From Caldilineaceae bacterium (lineage in GTDB: Bacteria > Chloroflexota > Anaerolineae > Caldilineales > Caldilineaceae): a stretch of 64,000 nucleotides of DNA. Made by a program: the position numbers and the translations under genes. The notes below the pieces were generated by a model. That model was not told the origin of the DNA. It did no database searches and saw only the letters and a program-made list of their open reading frames with translations. The stretch is from the NCBI GenBank assembly GCA_019637685.1, contig JAHBVF010000011.1:111642-175641 (forward strand), read 5' to 3'. Shown one piece after another: positions 26,393 to 34,632 of this stretch (positions within the stretch are counted from its first letter, which is position 1; each line of letters begins with the position of its first letter).

Positions 26393-27916
26393 TTAATTTT
26401 CCGTGGCACTGTGTAGCCAGGCAGGCAGGGGAAGCGACGGAATGGGTGGGCCAGCCAGCCGCGTCAGTATCTGTTTGATGGCCGCGGCAGACAGCTGGGG
26501 GGGCGGTGCCACCACTTGCGCCACGCGTTCCAGCGGTCCCGCCGCGTCGACCAGTGGCGCATATACCCAGCCATTTGTCCCCGCCTGGGAGACTTGCCAC
26601 CACGCCGGCCAGTCCGGGTCTTGCCCGGTGATGGGCAGCGCCGTGCCCTGTGCCATCTGGGCCAGAATGGCGAAGTCGGTGCTTGGCCCGGCGCGCAGAT
26701 TGAGCAGCGCGACTGTCACAAAGGCAGTGGGGTTGGCCACAGGGGTGGGGGGTGGGGTAACGGCTGCTGGCGGGACAACGGCAGGTGCAATGGCCGGAGC
26801 CGGTGCTGCCTGGGCCACCGACGCTGCGCTCACAACACCGCTACTGCCACCACCACCGCTTTTGAACACCCCACTCCACTGGGCCGTCAGTTCGAGAAAG
26901 CGGTCTCCATAGGCCACGCTAGGCTCGATGTACGTTCCCTCCGGCCATTCGTTGAAACTGGTGATCACAATCCAGTCTGGGTTGCTGGCAATGGCCGCCT
27001 GCCAGGCGCGTTCGTAATAGGCGCCGCCCTCCCGATCCCTGGCAAAGGCATTGCCGCGCCCGGTGCGGGTATCGTCATAACCCGGCATCACCGTTGCCAC
27101 CCAGCGTTTGTGTGTGCCGTATTGCTGGCTGGCCGCGGCTGTCCACTTGGCAAATTTCTGATTCGTGTAGCTCAGGTCCGAAGGCGGATTCCACGTGTTG
27201 CTGTAGAGGTGGTGGCCGTCGAAGACTGCCTGGTAGGCCATATCCACGCCCTCCGCGATCCAAATCGAATTGCGTCCGGGGTCCACCTGATCCCGGATGG
27301 CCCGCCAGGTCTCCACACTCCACTGGCTGGGCCGCCAGAAAAAGATGACCGGTTTGCCGTCCACGCGCAGAAAGGCCGGATGATTGGCGTGGACATTCAG
27401 CGCGTGGGTCAGGGCTGCTGCACCGTCGCCGGAGCCATTGAGAAAAGGCGAAGTCGTCTCGAAAAGGATGCCAATCCGGAAGTTGCGGGCCGCGGCTTCG
27501 TCCAGCAACGCGGCCAGATTGGCTTCCGTCTGGTTGGAATCGCCGTTGGGTCCATACCAGGCCACCAGAAAGGCGTCGATGCCGGCCCGCTGGGCCTGCT
27601 CGATATGGCGACCCATCGCGGCCCGATCCCGGCTCACATATTGGGTCGCGGGCAGGTCGGGAACCGTTGCATAGTTCCACGTGTTTTCGTCGAACCAGGT
27701 ATAGTAGAAGGCCAGAACCAGCGGTGTGCCGCTCTGCTGGGCGTCGGTGGCTGCGCTGGCAATATAGCCGCCCCGCCACAGGCTAAAGAGCGCCAATAGC
27801 AGGAGCAGCAAAAATGTATAGAGAATGCGCCAGAGCAGACGAACGGGTTGTTCAGCGTTTGTCGTTGGGCTGACAACGCGAAATTCATTGGTGTGGGATG
27901 ATTGTTCTTGGGTCAT
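26393..27916 (-). CDS. GH99/GH71-like glycoside hydrolase with SH3b domain, membrane-anchored
   Basis: This 507-residue protein has a polar N-terminus and one membrane helix (ILYTFLLLLLLALFSLW), putting the rest outside. The catalytic-like domain starts with PLVLAFYYTWFDENTW and includes RAGIDAFLVAWYGPNGDSNQ, VDGKPVIFFWRPSQW and DWIVITSFNEWPEGTYIEPS. The last motif is characteristic of the GH99-like endo-mannosidase and WbsX-related group. A linker rich in Ala/Pro/Val leads to a bacterial SH3 domain (LLNLRAGPSTDFAILAQM, then GWVYAPLVD) that may bind wall polymers. The ATG at 27916 was chosen as the longer frame upstream is unlike coding sequence. The substrate is unknown. Confidence 0.82.
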   Translation of the reverse strand: MTQEQSSHTNEFRVVSPTTNAEQPVRLLWRILYTFLLLLLLALFSLWRGGYIASAATDAQQSGTPLVLAFYYTWFDENTWNYATVPDLPATQYVSRDRAAMGRHIEQAQRAGIDAFLVAWYGPNGDSNQTEANLAALLDEAAARNFRIGILFETTSPFLNGSGDGAAALTHALNVHANHPAFLRVDGKPVIFFWRPSQWSVETWRAIRDQVDPGRNSIWIAEGVDMAYQAVFDGHHLYSNTWNPPSDLSYTNQKFAKWTAAASQQYGTHKRWVATVMPGYDDTRTGRGNAFARDREGGAYYERAWQAAIASNPDWIVITSFNEWPEGTYIEPSVAYGDRFLELTAQWSGVFKSGGGGSSGVVSAASVAQAAPAPAIAPAVVPPAAVTPPPTPVANPTAFVTVALLNLRAGPSTDFAILAQMAQGTALPITGQDPDWPAWWQVSQAGTNGWVYAPLVDAAGPLERVAQVVAPPPQLSAAAIKQILTRLAGPPIPSLPLPAWLHSATEN

Positions 27917-28017
27917 AGGCGATGGATCGTACCATTGCCGCGACGCAGGGGCAAATTGATGGGGTGGAAATAAAAGGAACATTTGTGTTGCTCTTGCCTG
28001 TGGCGAGACAGACTGAC

Positions 28018-28656
28018 CTATGCCTGCAATCCCTCTTTGAGCACCGCCAACAGTTCGCTGAGAATCATCGCGGTGGCTCCCCACACAGTCTGCTCCTGGA
28101 TTCGGAAAAAGGGAACCCGCACGGCCCGCCCCCGCAGATTCCACTCCTCTTCAAAACGATTGGCCGGGTTGTAGAAATCGGCCAGGGGCACTTCCAGCAG
28201 TTGGGCCACCTCATAGGGATCGATGCAAAAGTCCGGACGGCGGCTCATCCAGCCCACGGTTGGGTAGACCTCGAAGTTGCTGGGCTGGATGTAGAGCTTG
28301 GAAAGTTGGCCCACAACCTCCACTTCCTGCGGGGGAATGCCCACTTCTTCATAGGCTTCGCGCAGGGCTGTGGCAGTGATGTCCGCGTCCATCTCTTCCT
28401 GTGCCCCGCCGGGAAAGCTGATCTGCCCGCTGTGTGCCCCGTTATAGGTGGGGCGCAGGATCAGCGGCAGATGCAGACGGCCCTGGCTGGGATAAAAGAG
28501 GATCAGCACACCGCCGCGGCGGGGGGAAATGGGCGGCACGAAGCCCGGTTCTGCCCCGGCCCGGGGGACGGGTGACATCAGCCGTTGGGCAGCCACGCCG
28601 GGCAACGGCCGGGCCATACAGCCGCGCAGATGTTCGACGAAAACTGGCTGCTCCAT
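28018..28656 (-). CDS. NUDIX hydrolase, CoA pyrophosphatase (NudL)-like
   Basis: This 212-residue hydrolase has the CoA-type Nudix signature SGQISFPGGAQEEMDAD followed by ALREAYEEVGI, which holds the metal-binding glutamates. The upstream VLILFYPSQGRLHLPLILR matches the UPF0035/NudL arrangement of CoA and acyl-CoA pyrophosphatases. Its start overlaps the stop of the rlmI-like gene (TGATG), so translation is coupled and it is the last gene of the tilS operon. The target (CoA or another nucleoside diphosphate) is inferred from family. Confidence 0.88.
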   Translation of the reverse strand: MEQPVFVEHLRGCMARPLPGVAAQRLMSPVPRAGAEPGFVPPISPRRGGVLILFYPSQGRLHLPLILRPTYNGAHSGQISFPGGAQEEMDADITATALREAYEEVGIPPQEVEVVGQLSKLYIQPSNFEVYPTVGWMSRRPDFCIDPYEVAQLLEVPLADFYNPANRFEEEWNLRGRAVRVPFFRIQEQTVWGATAMILSELLAVLKEGLQA

Positions 28657-29858
28657 CAGGCCCCGTCCACCCGGCAGATCAGCCCCTTGAGATAGGCCCC
28701 TTCGGGAAAGGTCAGCGCCACCGGATGGTCCGGGGCCTGTTGCAGCCATTCGAGAATTTGCACGGGTCGGCCCGCGTCGATGGACGCGCCAAAGACGACC
28801 TTCTGGAAAAGATCCGCGCTGACCAGACCGCTGCAACTGAAGGTGGCAAGAATGCCACCGGGCCGCAGCAAGCGCATGGCCTGCAAATTGATGTCTTTGT
28901 AGCCCCGCAGCGCGTTGTCCAGATTGCGTTTGTTGTGGGCAAATTTGGGCGGGTCCAGAATAATCAGATCGTAGCGCCGGTCTGGTTCCCGCTGCCAGTC
29001 CCGCAGAATCTGAAAGACATCCCCGGCGAAACTTTCCGTCCAGCGATTGGGATCGAAGCCGTTCAGTTGCAGATTCTCTTCGCCCAATTCCAGGGCATCC
29101 ACACTGGTGTCCAGATTCGTCACAGTTTCGGCCCCCGCGGACAGGGCGTAGACCGCGAAGGAGTCGGTATAGGCGAAGGCATTCAGCACATCTTTGCCGT
29201 CGCACCAGGCCGCCACCCGTTGCCGGTTTTCCCGCTGGTCGGTGTAATAGCCGGTCTTTTGCCCCCCCGACAGATCCACCTGAAAGGATAGCCCGTTCTC
29301 CCGAATCATCACCCGATCGGGCGCGGGTTCCCCCAACAGGTGATCGTTCACCGGGTCCAGCCCCTCCTCGGCGCGCTGGCTGTGATCGCTGCGCTCTACC
29401 ACCCCCGCGCAGCCGGTCAGGTCCAGAAGCATCTGGGCGATCTTTTGCTTGCGCAGATCAATGCCCAGTGTGCCCGCCTGCAGAACCAGCCAGCGATCGT
29501 AGCGATCCACCAGCAGACCGGGCAGGTAATCGTTTTCACCGTTGACCAGGCGATAGGCAGTCGTGGCCGGGCTGTCGGCGAGCGTCTGTCGCCGGGCAAT
29601 GGCCGCGGCCAATCGCCCTTGCCAGAAGCTGTCATTGATGGCCTCGCCCGGCTTCCAAGTGAGCAGCCGCACCTGAATCTGGCTCTCCCGGTTCAGATAG
29701 CCCGCGGCCAGCCAGCGCCCGTCGTGGCTATGGACATCCACAATAGAGCCGTTGGCCGCGCCCACAGGCAGTGCGCGTATGCCCCCGCTGAATATCCACG
29801 GGTGGCGGTTGATAACGGGTTTTTCCCGGCCTGGTTTCAGTACAACAATATCAGCCAT
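28656..29858 (-). CDS. rlmI: 23S rRNA (cytosine-C5)-methyltransferase, RlmI/YccW-like
   Basis: This 400-residue SAM-dependent methyltransferase of the RlmI family modifies a cytosine in 23S rRNA in E. coli. An N-terminal PUA domain (LKPGREKPVINRHPWIFSGG, YLNRESQIQVRLL) precedes a linker and the Rossmann core: TGYYTDQRENRQRVA, DVLNAFAYTDSFAVYAL, and the catalytic-type YDLIILDPPKFAHNKRN and LATFSCSGLV, where the Cys in FSCSG is the expected nucleophile. The start at 29858 overlaps the small upstream gene by 8 bases. Specificity for C1962 is by homology only. Confidence 0.9.
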   Translation of the reverse strand: MADIVVLKPGREKPVINRHPWIFSGGIRALPVGAANGSIVDVHSHDGRWLAAGYLNRESQIQVRLLTWKPGEAINDSFWQGRLAAAIARRQTLADSPATTAYRLVNGENDYLPGLLVDRYDRWLVLQAGTLGIDLRKQKIAQMLLDLTGCAGVVERSDHSQRAEEGLDPVNDHLLGEPAPDRVMIRENGLSFQVDLSGGQKTGYYTDQRENRQRVAAWCDGKDVLNAFAYTDSFAVYALSAGAETVTNLDTSVDALELGEENLQLNGFDPNRWTESFAGDVFQILRDWQREPDRRYDLIILDPPKFAHNKRNLDNALRGYKDINLQAMRLLRPGGILATFSCSGLVSADLFQKVVFGASIDAGRPVQILEWLQQAPDHPVALTFPEGAYLKGLICRVDGA

Positions 29859-30126
29859 CTGTCTGCTCTTTCGTCTTGCGGGGGGCGGTGGAACGGAAGA
29901 CCGTATGGCCTTTCTCGTCAACCTCCCAGCCATATTCATCGAGGAGGACAGTCTCTTCGGCCAGGTGGATACGCCGGGGTCCGCTTTCGAAGCGGAAAGG
30001 AAGCGGACCATCTGGGGTGGTAAAAATACCACTCGTTTGCTCGGCGGCGCGCGTGGTATAACGCAGGTTCCACTTCTTGCGCGCCGCCCACAGGACCAGC
30101 GGTTTTGTGCTCAATCGGCTCTCCAT
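29851..30126 (-). CDS. Small conserved-looking protein of unknown function, in the tilS operon
   Basis: This 91-residue hypothetical protein starts with an ATG inside the tilS 3' end (16-base overlap) and ends 8 bases inside rlmI. The tight packing supports a real gene. The sequence is soluble and mixed-charge, with KPLVLWAARKKWNLRYTTR, FRFESGPRRIHLAEETVLLD and EYGWEVDEKGHTVFRSTA. No family is recognised. No clear ribosome binding site is visible, as expected if translation is coupled to tilS. Confidence 0.6.
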   Translation of the reverse strand: MESRLSTKPLVLWAARKKWNLRYTTRAAEQTSGIFTTPDGPLPFRFESGPRRIHLAEETVLLDEYGWEVDEKGHTVFRSTAPRKTKEQTDG

Positions 30127-31673
30127 TGCAGATGCAGTGCCCATTTTGTGTTGGGCTGAATACGGACGTGATGGGCCAGACGCAGACCGCACAGCCAGAT
30201 TACCTGACCGCTGACGCCATCGATCAGCAGGGGCCAGCCCGCGCGCAGGGCTACTGGTATTTTGCGATCGGTGAAGAAATCGCCCAGGGTTTTGCGGCTG
30301 CCCCCCATTCCCATCGGCGCAAAGCGCTGGCCTTTGCGAGGGGTGGTCAAAAGCAGGTCGTGTGCGTGTCGGGCATCACACCAGACCTGCCAGGGATCGC
30401 TCTGGGTTTGCCAATCGGCGGGCATATCCGCGGGATCGATCTCCCGGCAGGACAGGCACCAACGGTCCACCCGAATCTCTCCCTCGCGGGCCAGGGCCGC
30501 GGTCCCATAAAGACGACGCCACCGGGCATCCAGAAAAGGCGTTTGCAGGGGGAAGGCAAGCGCATCCGCTTTGTGCAGGCTGAAGCGTTCTGTCTCCGTT
30601 GTCCAGGCAATGCTACGGGTCCAGGGCACGGCGTCGGTATTTTCCTCGGCGCAGATGCTCTGGACCAGCCTGTCTGTGCGGTTGTAGTCCATCGCCTGGC
30701 CTGGAACGCCCAGGCGCATACCTGCCAGCCGCAGCACACCGCGCTGGGTGGCCAGGTCCAGCGCCCGAAACGCCTTTCGGTCCAGCACAATCCGAGCGGA
30801 AATGCCCGTCTCTTCCGTTGGCTCCCCGTCCCAACGGAGGGTGTGCAAAGCGCTGGCATTGATGGCTTCGGCCCGGTCGTTCTCCGCGGCCAGCAGATCG
30901 CCCAGGCGACCCAGCGCGCCGGTCAAGTTGGGATATATCTGGCGCAGGGCAGGGAAAATCTGGTGACGGATGCGGTTGCGGGTGTAGTTTTCGTCCTGAT
31001 TGGTGGCGTCCTCCCGCCAGGCCAATCCGTGCGCGTTGAGGTATTGTAGGATTTGCGTACGCGAAACATCGAGAAGGGGGCGGGCCAGACGCAGGCCGGT
31101 TGGTCGTTGGCTGTTCTGCCCTGGGGCGTCTGCCTCGAAAGTAGTGTCTGGGCCAAAGAGCGTCACCGGGCGCATCCCGGTCAGACCGGCCAGGCCGCTG
31201 CCGCGCAGAATGTGCATGAGAATTGTCTCGGCCTGGTCATCGGCGTTGTGGGCCACGGCGACTGTTGCGCGGCTGGTGCTGGACACCGAATCCGCCACCT
31301 GTGCCAGGAAGTCATAGCGCAGGCCGCGCAGGGCAGTCTCCAGGTTGTTGTCCCCTCCCGCAACTTCTTCCGGGGAGAGGGTTCGGAGGTGAAAGGGCAG
31401 CCCCCACGCCTGGGCCAATTCCTCCACAAAACGGGCGTCCGCGGCTGAACCCGCGCGCACGCTGTGGTCCACGTGGGCCACGTGCAGAGCCAACTGCCAG
31501 CGGGCGGCCACACCTGTCAGCAGATGCAGCAGGCAGACGCTGTCCGCGCCGCCACTGACCCCGACAACCACTGGCTGCCAGGTTCCGTCGGCGGCTATCG
31601 GGAATAATTGATGGCGTTCCTGTGCAGCACACAGGGAACGAAGGATGGCGTCGGTGGGTTCGGCAGCTTGCAT
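30111..31673 (-). CDS. tilS: tRNA(Ile)-lysidine synthetase
   Basis: This 520-residue enzyme adds lysine to C34 of the CAU-anticodon tRNA-Ile so that it reads AUA. The PP-loop is VVVGVSGGADSVCLLHLL (SGGADS at residues 40-45), followed by HVAHVDHSVR, NNLETALRGLRYDFL and VAVAHNADDQAETILMHILRGSG, all TilS-specific. The substrate motif WREDATNQDENYTRNRIRH is intact, and a C-terminal domain (WRRLYGTA to VIWLCGLRLAHHVRI) completes the long form. The ATG at 31673 is chosen over one 37 codons upstream that lies beyond the predicted promoter. It heads the tilS-small gene-rlmI-nudix operon, with an operator-like palindrome in its leader. Confidence 0.94.
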   Translation of the reverse strand: MQAAEPTDAILRSLCAAQERHQLFPIAADGTWQPVVVGVSGGADSVCLLHLLTGVAARWQLALHVAHVDHSVRAGSAADARFVEELAQAWGLPFHLRTLSPEEVAGGDNNLETALRGLRYDFLAQVADSVSSTSRATVAVAHNADDQAETILMHILRGSGLAGLTGMRPVTLFGPDTTFEADAPGQNSQRPTGLRLARPLLDVSRTQILQYLNAHGLAWREDATNQDENYTRNRIRHQIFPALRQIYPNLTGALGRLGDLLAAENDRAEAINASALHTLRWDGEPTEETGISARIVLDRKAFRALDLATQRGVLRLAGMRLGVPGQAMDYNRTDRLVQSICAEENTDAVPWTRSIAWTTETERFSLHKADALAFPLQTPFLDARWRRLYGTAALAREGEIRVDRWCLSCREIDPADMPADWQTQSDPWQVWCDARHAHDLLLTTPRKGQRFAPMGMGGSRKTLGDFFTDRKIPVALRAGWPLLIDGVSGQVIWLCGLRLAHHVRIQPNTKWALHLQWRAD

Positions 31674-31696
31674 GTTTGGCGGAACAGATGAATGAT

Positions 31697-31710
31697 AGTG
31701 AACGTTCACT
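31697..31710. promoter_or_regulatory. Perfect 14-bp palindrome, possible operator of the tilS operon
   Basis: AGTGAACGTTCACT is a perfect palindrome lying between the predicted tilS -10 and its ATG. Its size and symmetry resemble operators of TetR-type dimeric repressors. No such regulator is encoded nearby, so the binding protein is unknown. Confidence 0.45.
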
Positions 31711-31716
31711 GCCAAA

Positions 31717-31725
31717 AGTATACCA
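31717..31725 (-). promoter_or_regulatory. Extended -10 promoter of the tilS operon
   Basis: The minus strand reads TGGTATACT: a TGn extension plus TATACT. No good -35. It forms an inverted pair with the mreB upstream promoter (ATACCATAG at 31720-31728 against CTATGGTAT at 31763-31771). Confidence 0.5.
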
Positions 31726-31744
31726 TAGAGCAGTCGCTGCTGCT

Positions 31745-31774
31745 TTGTTGCGTCCTTCTGGCCTATGGTATAAT
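31745..31774 (+). promoter_or_regulatory. Distal promoter P1 of the mreB operon
   Basis: TTGTTG at 31745-31750, 18 bp, then TATAAT at 31769-31774 with a TGG extension. It would give a leader of about 295 nt before mreB. Confidence 0.6.
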
Positions 31775-31947
31775 GCGTCGACAATCAACTTGGGCAATGG
31801 GCGGATGCTCTGTCCAACTGCGTTCTCCTGTGAGGCATAGGAAAGCGGGGGGCTGCGGTAGAGATTTGGCGCGGGCCGGGCAACAATTCGTTTTGCTGTT
31901 CCGAAACGAATGGGTCGGCCCTTTGTTGATTATTAACCGTTCGTTGG

Positions 31948-31976
31948 TTGCCAGTCTTCGTTGACTGTCAGATAAT
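31948..31976 (+). promoter_or_regulatory. Proximal promoter P2 of the mreB operon
   Basis: TTGCCA at 31948-31953 and GATAAT at 31971-31976 are 17 bp apart, one mismatch each to consensus. The leader would be about 93 nt. The whole tilS-mreB gap (31674-32075) therefore holds divergent promoters, a palindrome and a hairpin, and no gene. Confidence 0.55.
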
Positions 31977-32006
31977 CTATATTATTCGTATTGTTTCAGT
32001 AGAGCG

Positions 32007-32030
32007 CTGCCCGAACAGACTGTTGGGCAG
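32007..32030 (+). other. Hairpin in the mreB leader
   Basis: CTGCCCGAACAG (32007-32018) and CTGTTGGGCAG (32020-32030) form a near-perfect stem with one bulged base, about 26 nt before the mreB ribosome binding site. There is no T run, so it is not a terminator; it may affect mRNA stability or translation. Confidence 0.5.
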
Positions 32031-32075
32031 ATGCCGTGTGGTCTTGCCGGCTCTACGGAGAGGAGAACACCGGGT

Positions 32076-33146
32076 GTGGCAAACCCGCTAGATTGGCTCT
32101 TGGGCCTCTTTTCCCTGGATATTGGCATTGATTTGGGTACAGCCAATACACTGGTGCATGTAAAAGGTCGAGGGATCGTCATTGACGAACCCTCTGTTGT
32201 TGCGATCGATAAATCCTCCCGTCGGCGTATCGCAGTCAAGGCGATTGGTAAGGAAGCCAAGGAAATGGTAGGGCGTACCCCGGCCCACATTGTGGCCATT
32301 CGTCCTTTGCAGGATGGGGTGATCTCGGATTTTGAGGTGACGGAGCGGATGATTCATCACTTCATCGGCAAAGTTCACGGCAACCGGGCGTTTGGCACGG
32401 CCCGTCCCCGTGTAGTCATTGGCATTCCCTCGGGTGTGACAGAAGTGGAAAAGCGCGCCGTGCGGGATGCGGCCATCAGCGCGGGCGCACGCGAGGCCGG
32501 TCTCGTTGAGGAGCCGATGGCGGCGGCTATCGGTGCCGGGCTGCCTGTCACCGAGTCGATTGGTTCAATGATTGTTGACATCGGGGGTGGCACTACCGAA
32601 GTGGCGGTGATCTCTCTGGGCGGCATTGTCGTCTCCCGCTCCATTCGTGTAGCAGGCGATGAGATGAACGAGGATATCATCAACTATGCCCGGCAGAAGT
32701 ACAATCTGCTGATCGGAGAACGCCAGTCGGAGCGAGCCAAAATGGAGGTCGGCTCGGCCTATCCTCTGGAGCAGGAGCGCACAATGATCCTGCGTGGGCG
32801 CAATCTGATTACCGGTTTGCCCGAAGCCATCGAAGTCAGTTCGGTGGAGATCCGCGAGGCGCTTTCCAGTTCAGTCGATGTGATTGTGGACGCGGTGAAG
32901 GATACCCTGGACGAGACCCCGCCTGAACTGGTGGCCGACCTGATGGAACACGGCATTGTACTGGCTGGGGGCGGGGCGCTGTTGCACGGCCTGGCCCAGC
33001 GTTTGCAGGACGAAACCCGGATGCATGTCTATGTAGCCGACAACCCACTGACATCGGTTGTGCTGGGCACTGGGATGATTCTGGAGAAGCCTGAGTATTA
33101 TCAGGAAACGCTTTCCACAATGCAGCGCAAGAGCACCATCCGCTAG
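32076..33146 (+). CDS. mreB: Rod shape-determining protein MreB (bacterial actin)
   Basis: This 356-residue actin homologue forms membrane-bound filaments that guide lateral wall synthesis. The actin nucleotide pocket is clear: FSLDIGIDLGTANTLVHVKG (phosphate 1), EEPMAAAIGAGLPV then IVDIGGGTTEVAVISLGG (phosphate 2), and HGIVLAGGGALLHGLAQRL (adenosine). The N-terminus VANPLDWLLGLF is an amphipathic membrane-binding segment. The GTG start at 32076 is preceded by GGAGAGGAGAA at about 8 nt; in-frame ATGs upstream lie in the hairpin. It leads a seven-gene operon through rodA. Confidence 0.97.
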   Translation: MANPLDWLLGLFSLDIGIDLGTANTLVHVKGRGIVIDEPSVVAIDKSSRRRIAVKAIGKEAKEMVGRTPAHIVAIRPLQDGVISDFEVTERMIHHFIGKVHGNRAFGTARPRVVIGIPSGVTEVEKRAVRDAAISAGAREAGLVEEPMAAAIGAGLPVTESIGSMIVDIGGGTTEVAVISLGGIVVSRSIRVAGDEMNEDIINYARQKYNLLIGERQSERAKMEVGSAYPLEQERTMILRGRNLITGLPEAIEVSSVEIREALSSSVDVIVDAVKDTLDETPPELVADLMEHGIVLAGGGALLHGLAQRLQDETRMHVYVADNPLTSVVLGTGMILEKPEYYQETLSTMQRKSTIR

Positions 33147-33241
33147 TGATGCCTGCGCCCTGTGTGGCAACTCTGTGCGATTTTCGCCTTGCGGAAGAAC
33201 CCCCATCCCGCAGGGCTGTTGAAATGGTCCCTTAACTCCCC

Positions 33242-34132
33242 ATGCGTGACAACCAGCGAAGGTTTGGCTCTCCCACTGATCTGGGCATCCGATTGATTAT
33301 ACTGGTGCTTGTCGCTCTGCTGCTGATGGCTTTGCAGCAGACGGGACGGCTGGGCACTTTGGAAGGCGCTGTCTCTCTGGTGCTTTCGCCAGGCCAGCAG
33401 GGGCTTTCCAGCCTGACAGACCGGGTGGTGCAGGCCGTTGGGACGCTCAGTAATTTCCAGAATATGCAGGAGCGCAACACAGAACTGGAAAATATCAACC
33501 GCAGCTTGCTGGCCGAGAATTTGCGTTTGCAAGAGATCGAACGGGAAAATCAGCGTCTGCGCGAACTGCTCTCCTTCAGCGAGACCCGGCCCGGCATCGA
33601 ATTGCGGGGCGGCCAGATTATTGCCCGTGTGATTGGCCGGGACAGCAACAATTTTCTCAATTTTGTGATGGTGGACCTGGGCAGCCGTCAGGGCATTGAA
33701 GTTGGAATGCCTGTGATGAACAACGAAGGGCTGGTGGGCCGTGTCAGCGAAGTTACCAATACGTCGTCCAAAATTCTTCTTATCACAGATCCCCTGAGTA
33801 CAGTCAATGCCATCCTCCAGAGCAGCCGCCTGACCGGTGTGGTCAACGGCGTGGTCGGAGATAATCCGGTCATGGGCTTCATCCCCCAGGGCACGCTTGT
33901 GGGTGTGGGCGAGGTGGTCCTCTCCTCTGGAATGGGTGGCAATTTTCCCAAAGGTATTCCCATCGGCCAGGTGATCGAAGTGCGCCAGCGGGATTTCGAA
34001 GTCTTCCAGGAGGCAGTAGTGCGGCCAATTGTAGATTTTGGCCGCCTGGAAGTCGTTCTGATTGTGACCAATTTTGATCCCCTGGAATTTGTGCCCGGCC
34101 TGGATGGGATACCTGTCGAGCAGGCGCCATGA
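33242..34132 (+). CDS. mreC: Rod shape-determining protein MreC
   Basis: This 296-residue bitopic protein links MreB to extracytoplasmic wall enzymes. It has a short cytoplasmic start, one membrane helix (LGIRLIILVLVALLLMALQQ), and a coiled coil (ERNTELENINRSLLAENLRL and continuing). A beta-barrel pair follows with NFLNFVMVDLGSRQGIEVGM, EGLVGRVSEVTNTSSKILLI and FPKGIPIGQVIEV, all MreC hallmarks. Its stop overlaps mreD by four bases (ATGA). No strong ribosome binding site precedes the ATG. Confidence 0.95.
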   Translation: MRDNQRRFGSPTDLGIRLIILVLVALLLMALQQTGRLGTLEGAVSLVLSPGQQGLSSLTDRVVQAVGTLSNFQNMQERNTELENINRSLLAENLRLQEIERENQRLRELLSFSETRPGIELRGGQIIARVIGRDSNNFLNFVMVDLGSRQGIEVGMPVMNNEGLVGRVSEVTNTSSKILLITDPLSTVNAILQSSRLTGVVNGVVGDNPVMGFIPQGTLVGVGEVVLSSGMGGNFPKGIPIGQVIEVRQRDFEVFQEAVVRPIVDFGRLEVVLIVTNFDPLEFVPGLDGIPVEQAP

Positions 34133-34629
34133 ACCGGGCATCGCTCTACTTTTTTATGGTTCCCTTGCTGGGCGTTGTGGCGATTCTTCAGTCGGTGGTG
34201 GTTCCCCGCCTGGCAATCGGCCATGTGCGGCCGGATGTGATGGTGCTGGTGGTGGTCATCTGGGCGCTGCTCTTTGGCGGGTCGGGCGCGCTGCTGATTG
34301 GCTTTGTTGCCGGGCTGTGGATGGATCTGCTCAGCGGCGGGCCGATGGGGGGGAACGCACTGGCGCTGATGGCTGTGGCATTGGTTGCGGGGATTGGATA
34401 CAACCGTTTTTTTCGCAGCAATCTATTGGTTCCCGTTGCCAGTATTGTGCTGGGGACACTGGTCTATTCCTACTTCTACTGGGCGTTGCTGGCATTGCTC
34501 GACCACCGGTTGCCGCTTTTGCACACGACCACACGTCTGATTCTGCCTGCGGTCGTGTACAATGGGGCCATTATGCTGCTCTTGACGCCGCTGCTCAACC
34601 GTCTTCCAGAGCAGCAGGAGGTGGGATAG
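34129..34629 (+). CDS. mreD: Rod shape-determining protein MreD
   Basis: This 166-residue integral membrane protein of the elongasome has five to six hydrophobic helices. They include SLYFFMVPLLGVVAILQSVV, VMVLVVVIWALLFGGSGALL and a GLWMDLLSGGPMGGNAL loop typical of MreD. The gene overlaps mreC by four bases and ends three bases before pbp2, so the module is tightly coupled. GGAGG at its very end serves the next gene. Confidence 0.92.
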   Translation: MNRASLYFFMVPLLGVVAILQSVVVPRLAIGHVRPDVMVLVVVIWALLFGGSGALLIGFVAGLWMDLLSGGPMGGNALALMAVALVAGIGYNRFFRSNLLVPVASIVLGTLVYSYFYWALLALLDHRLPLLHTTTRLILPAVVYNGAIMLLLTPLLNRLPEQQEVG

Positions 34630-34632
34630 CCA

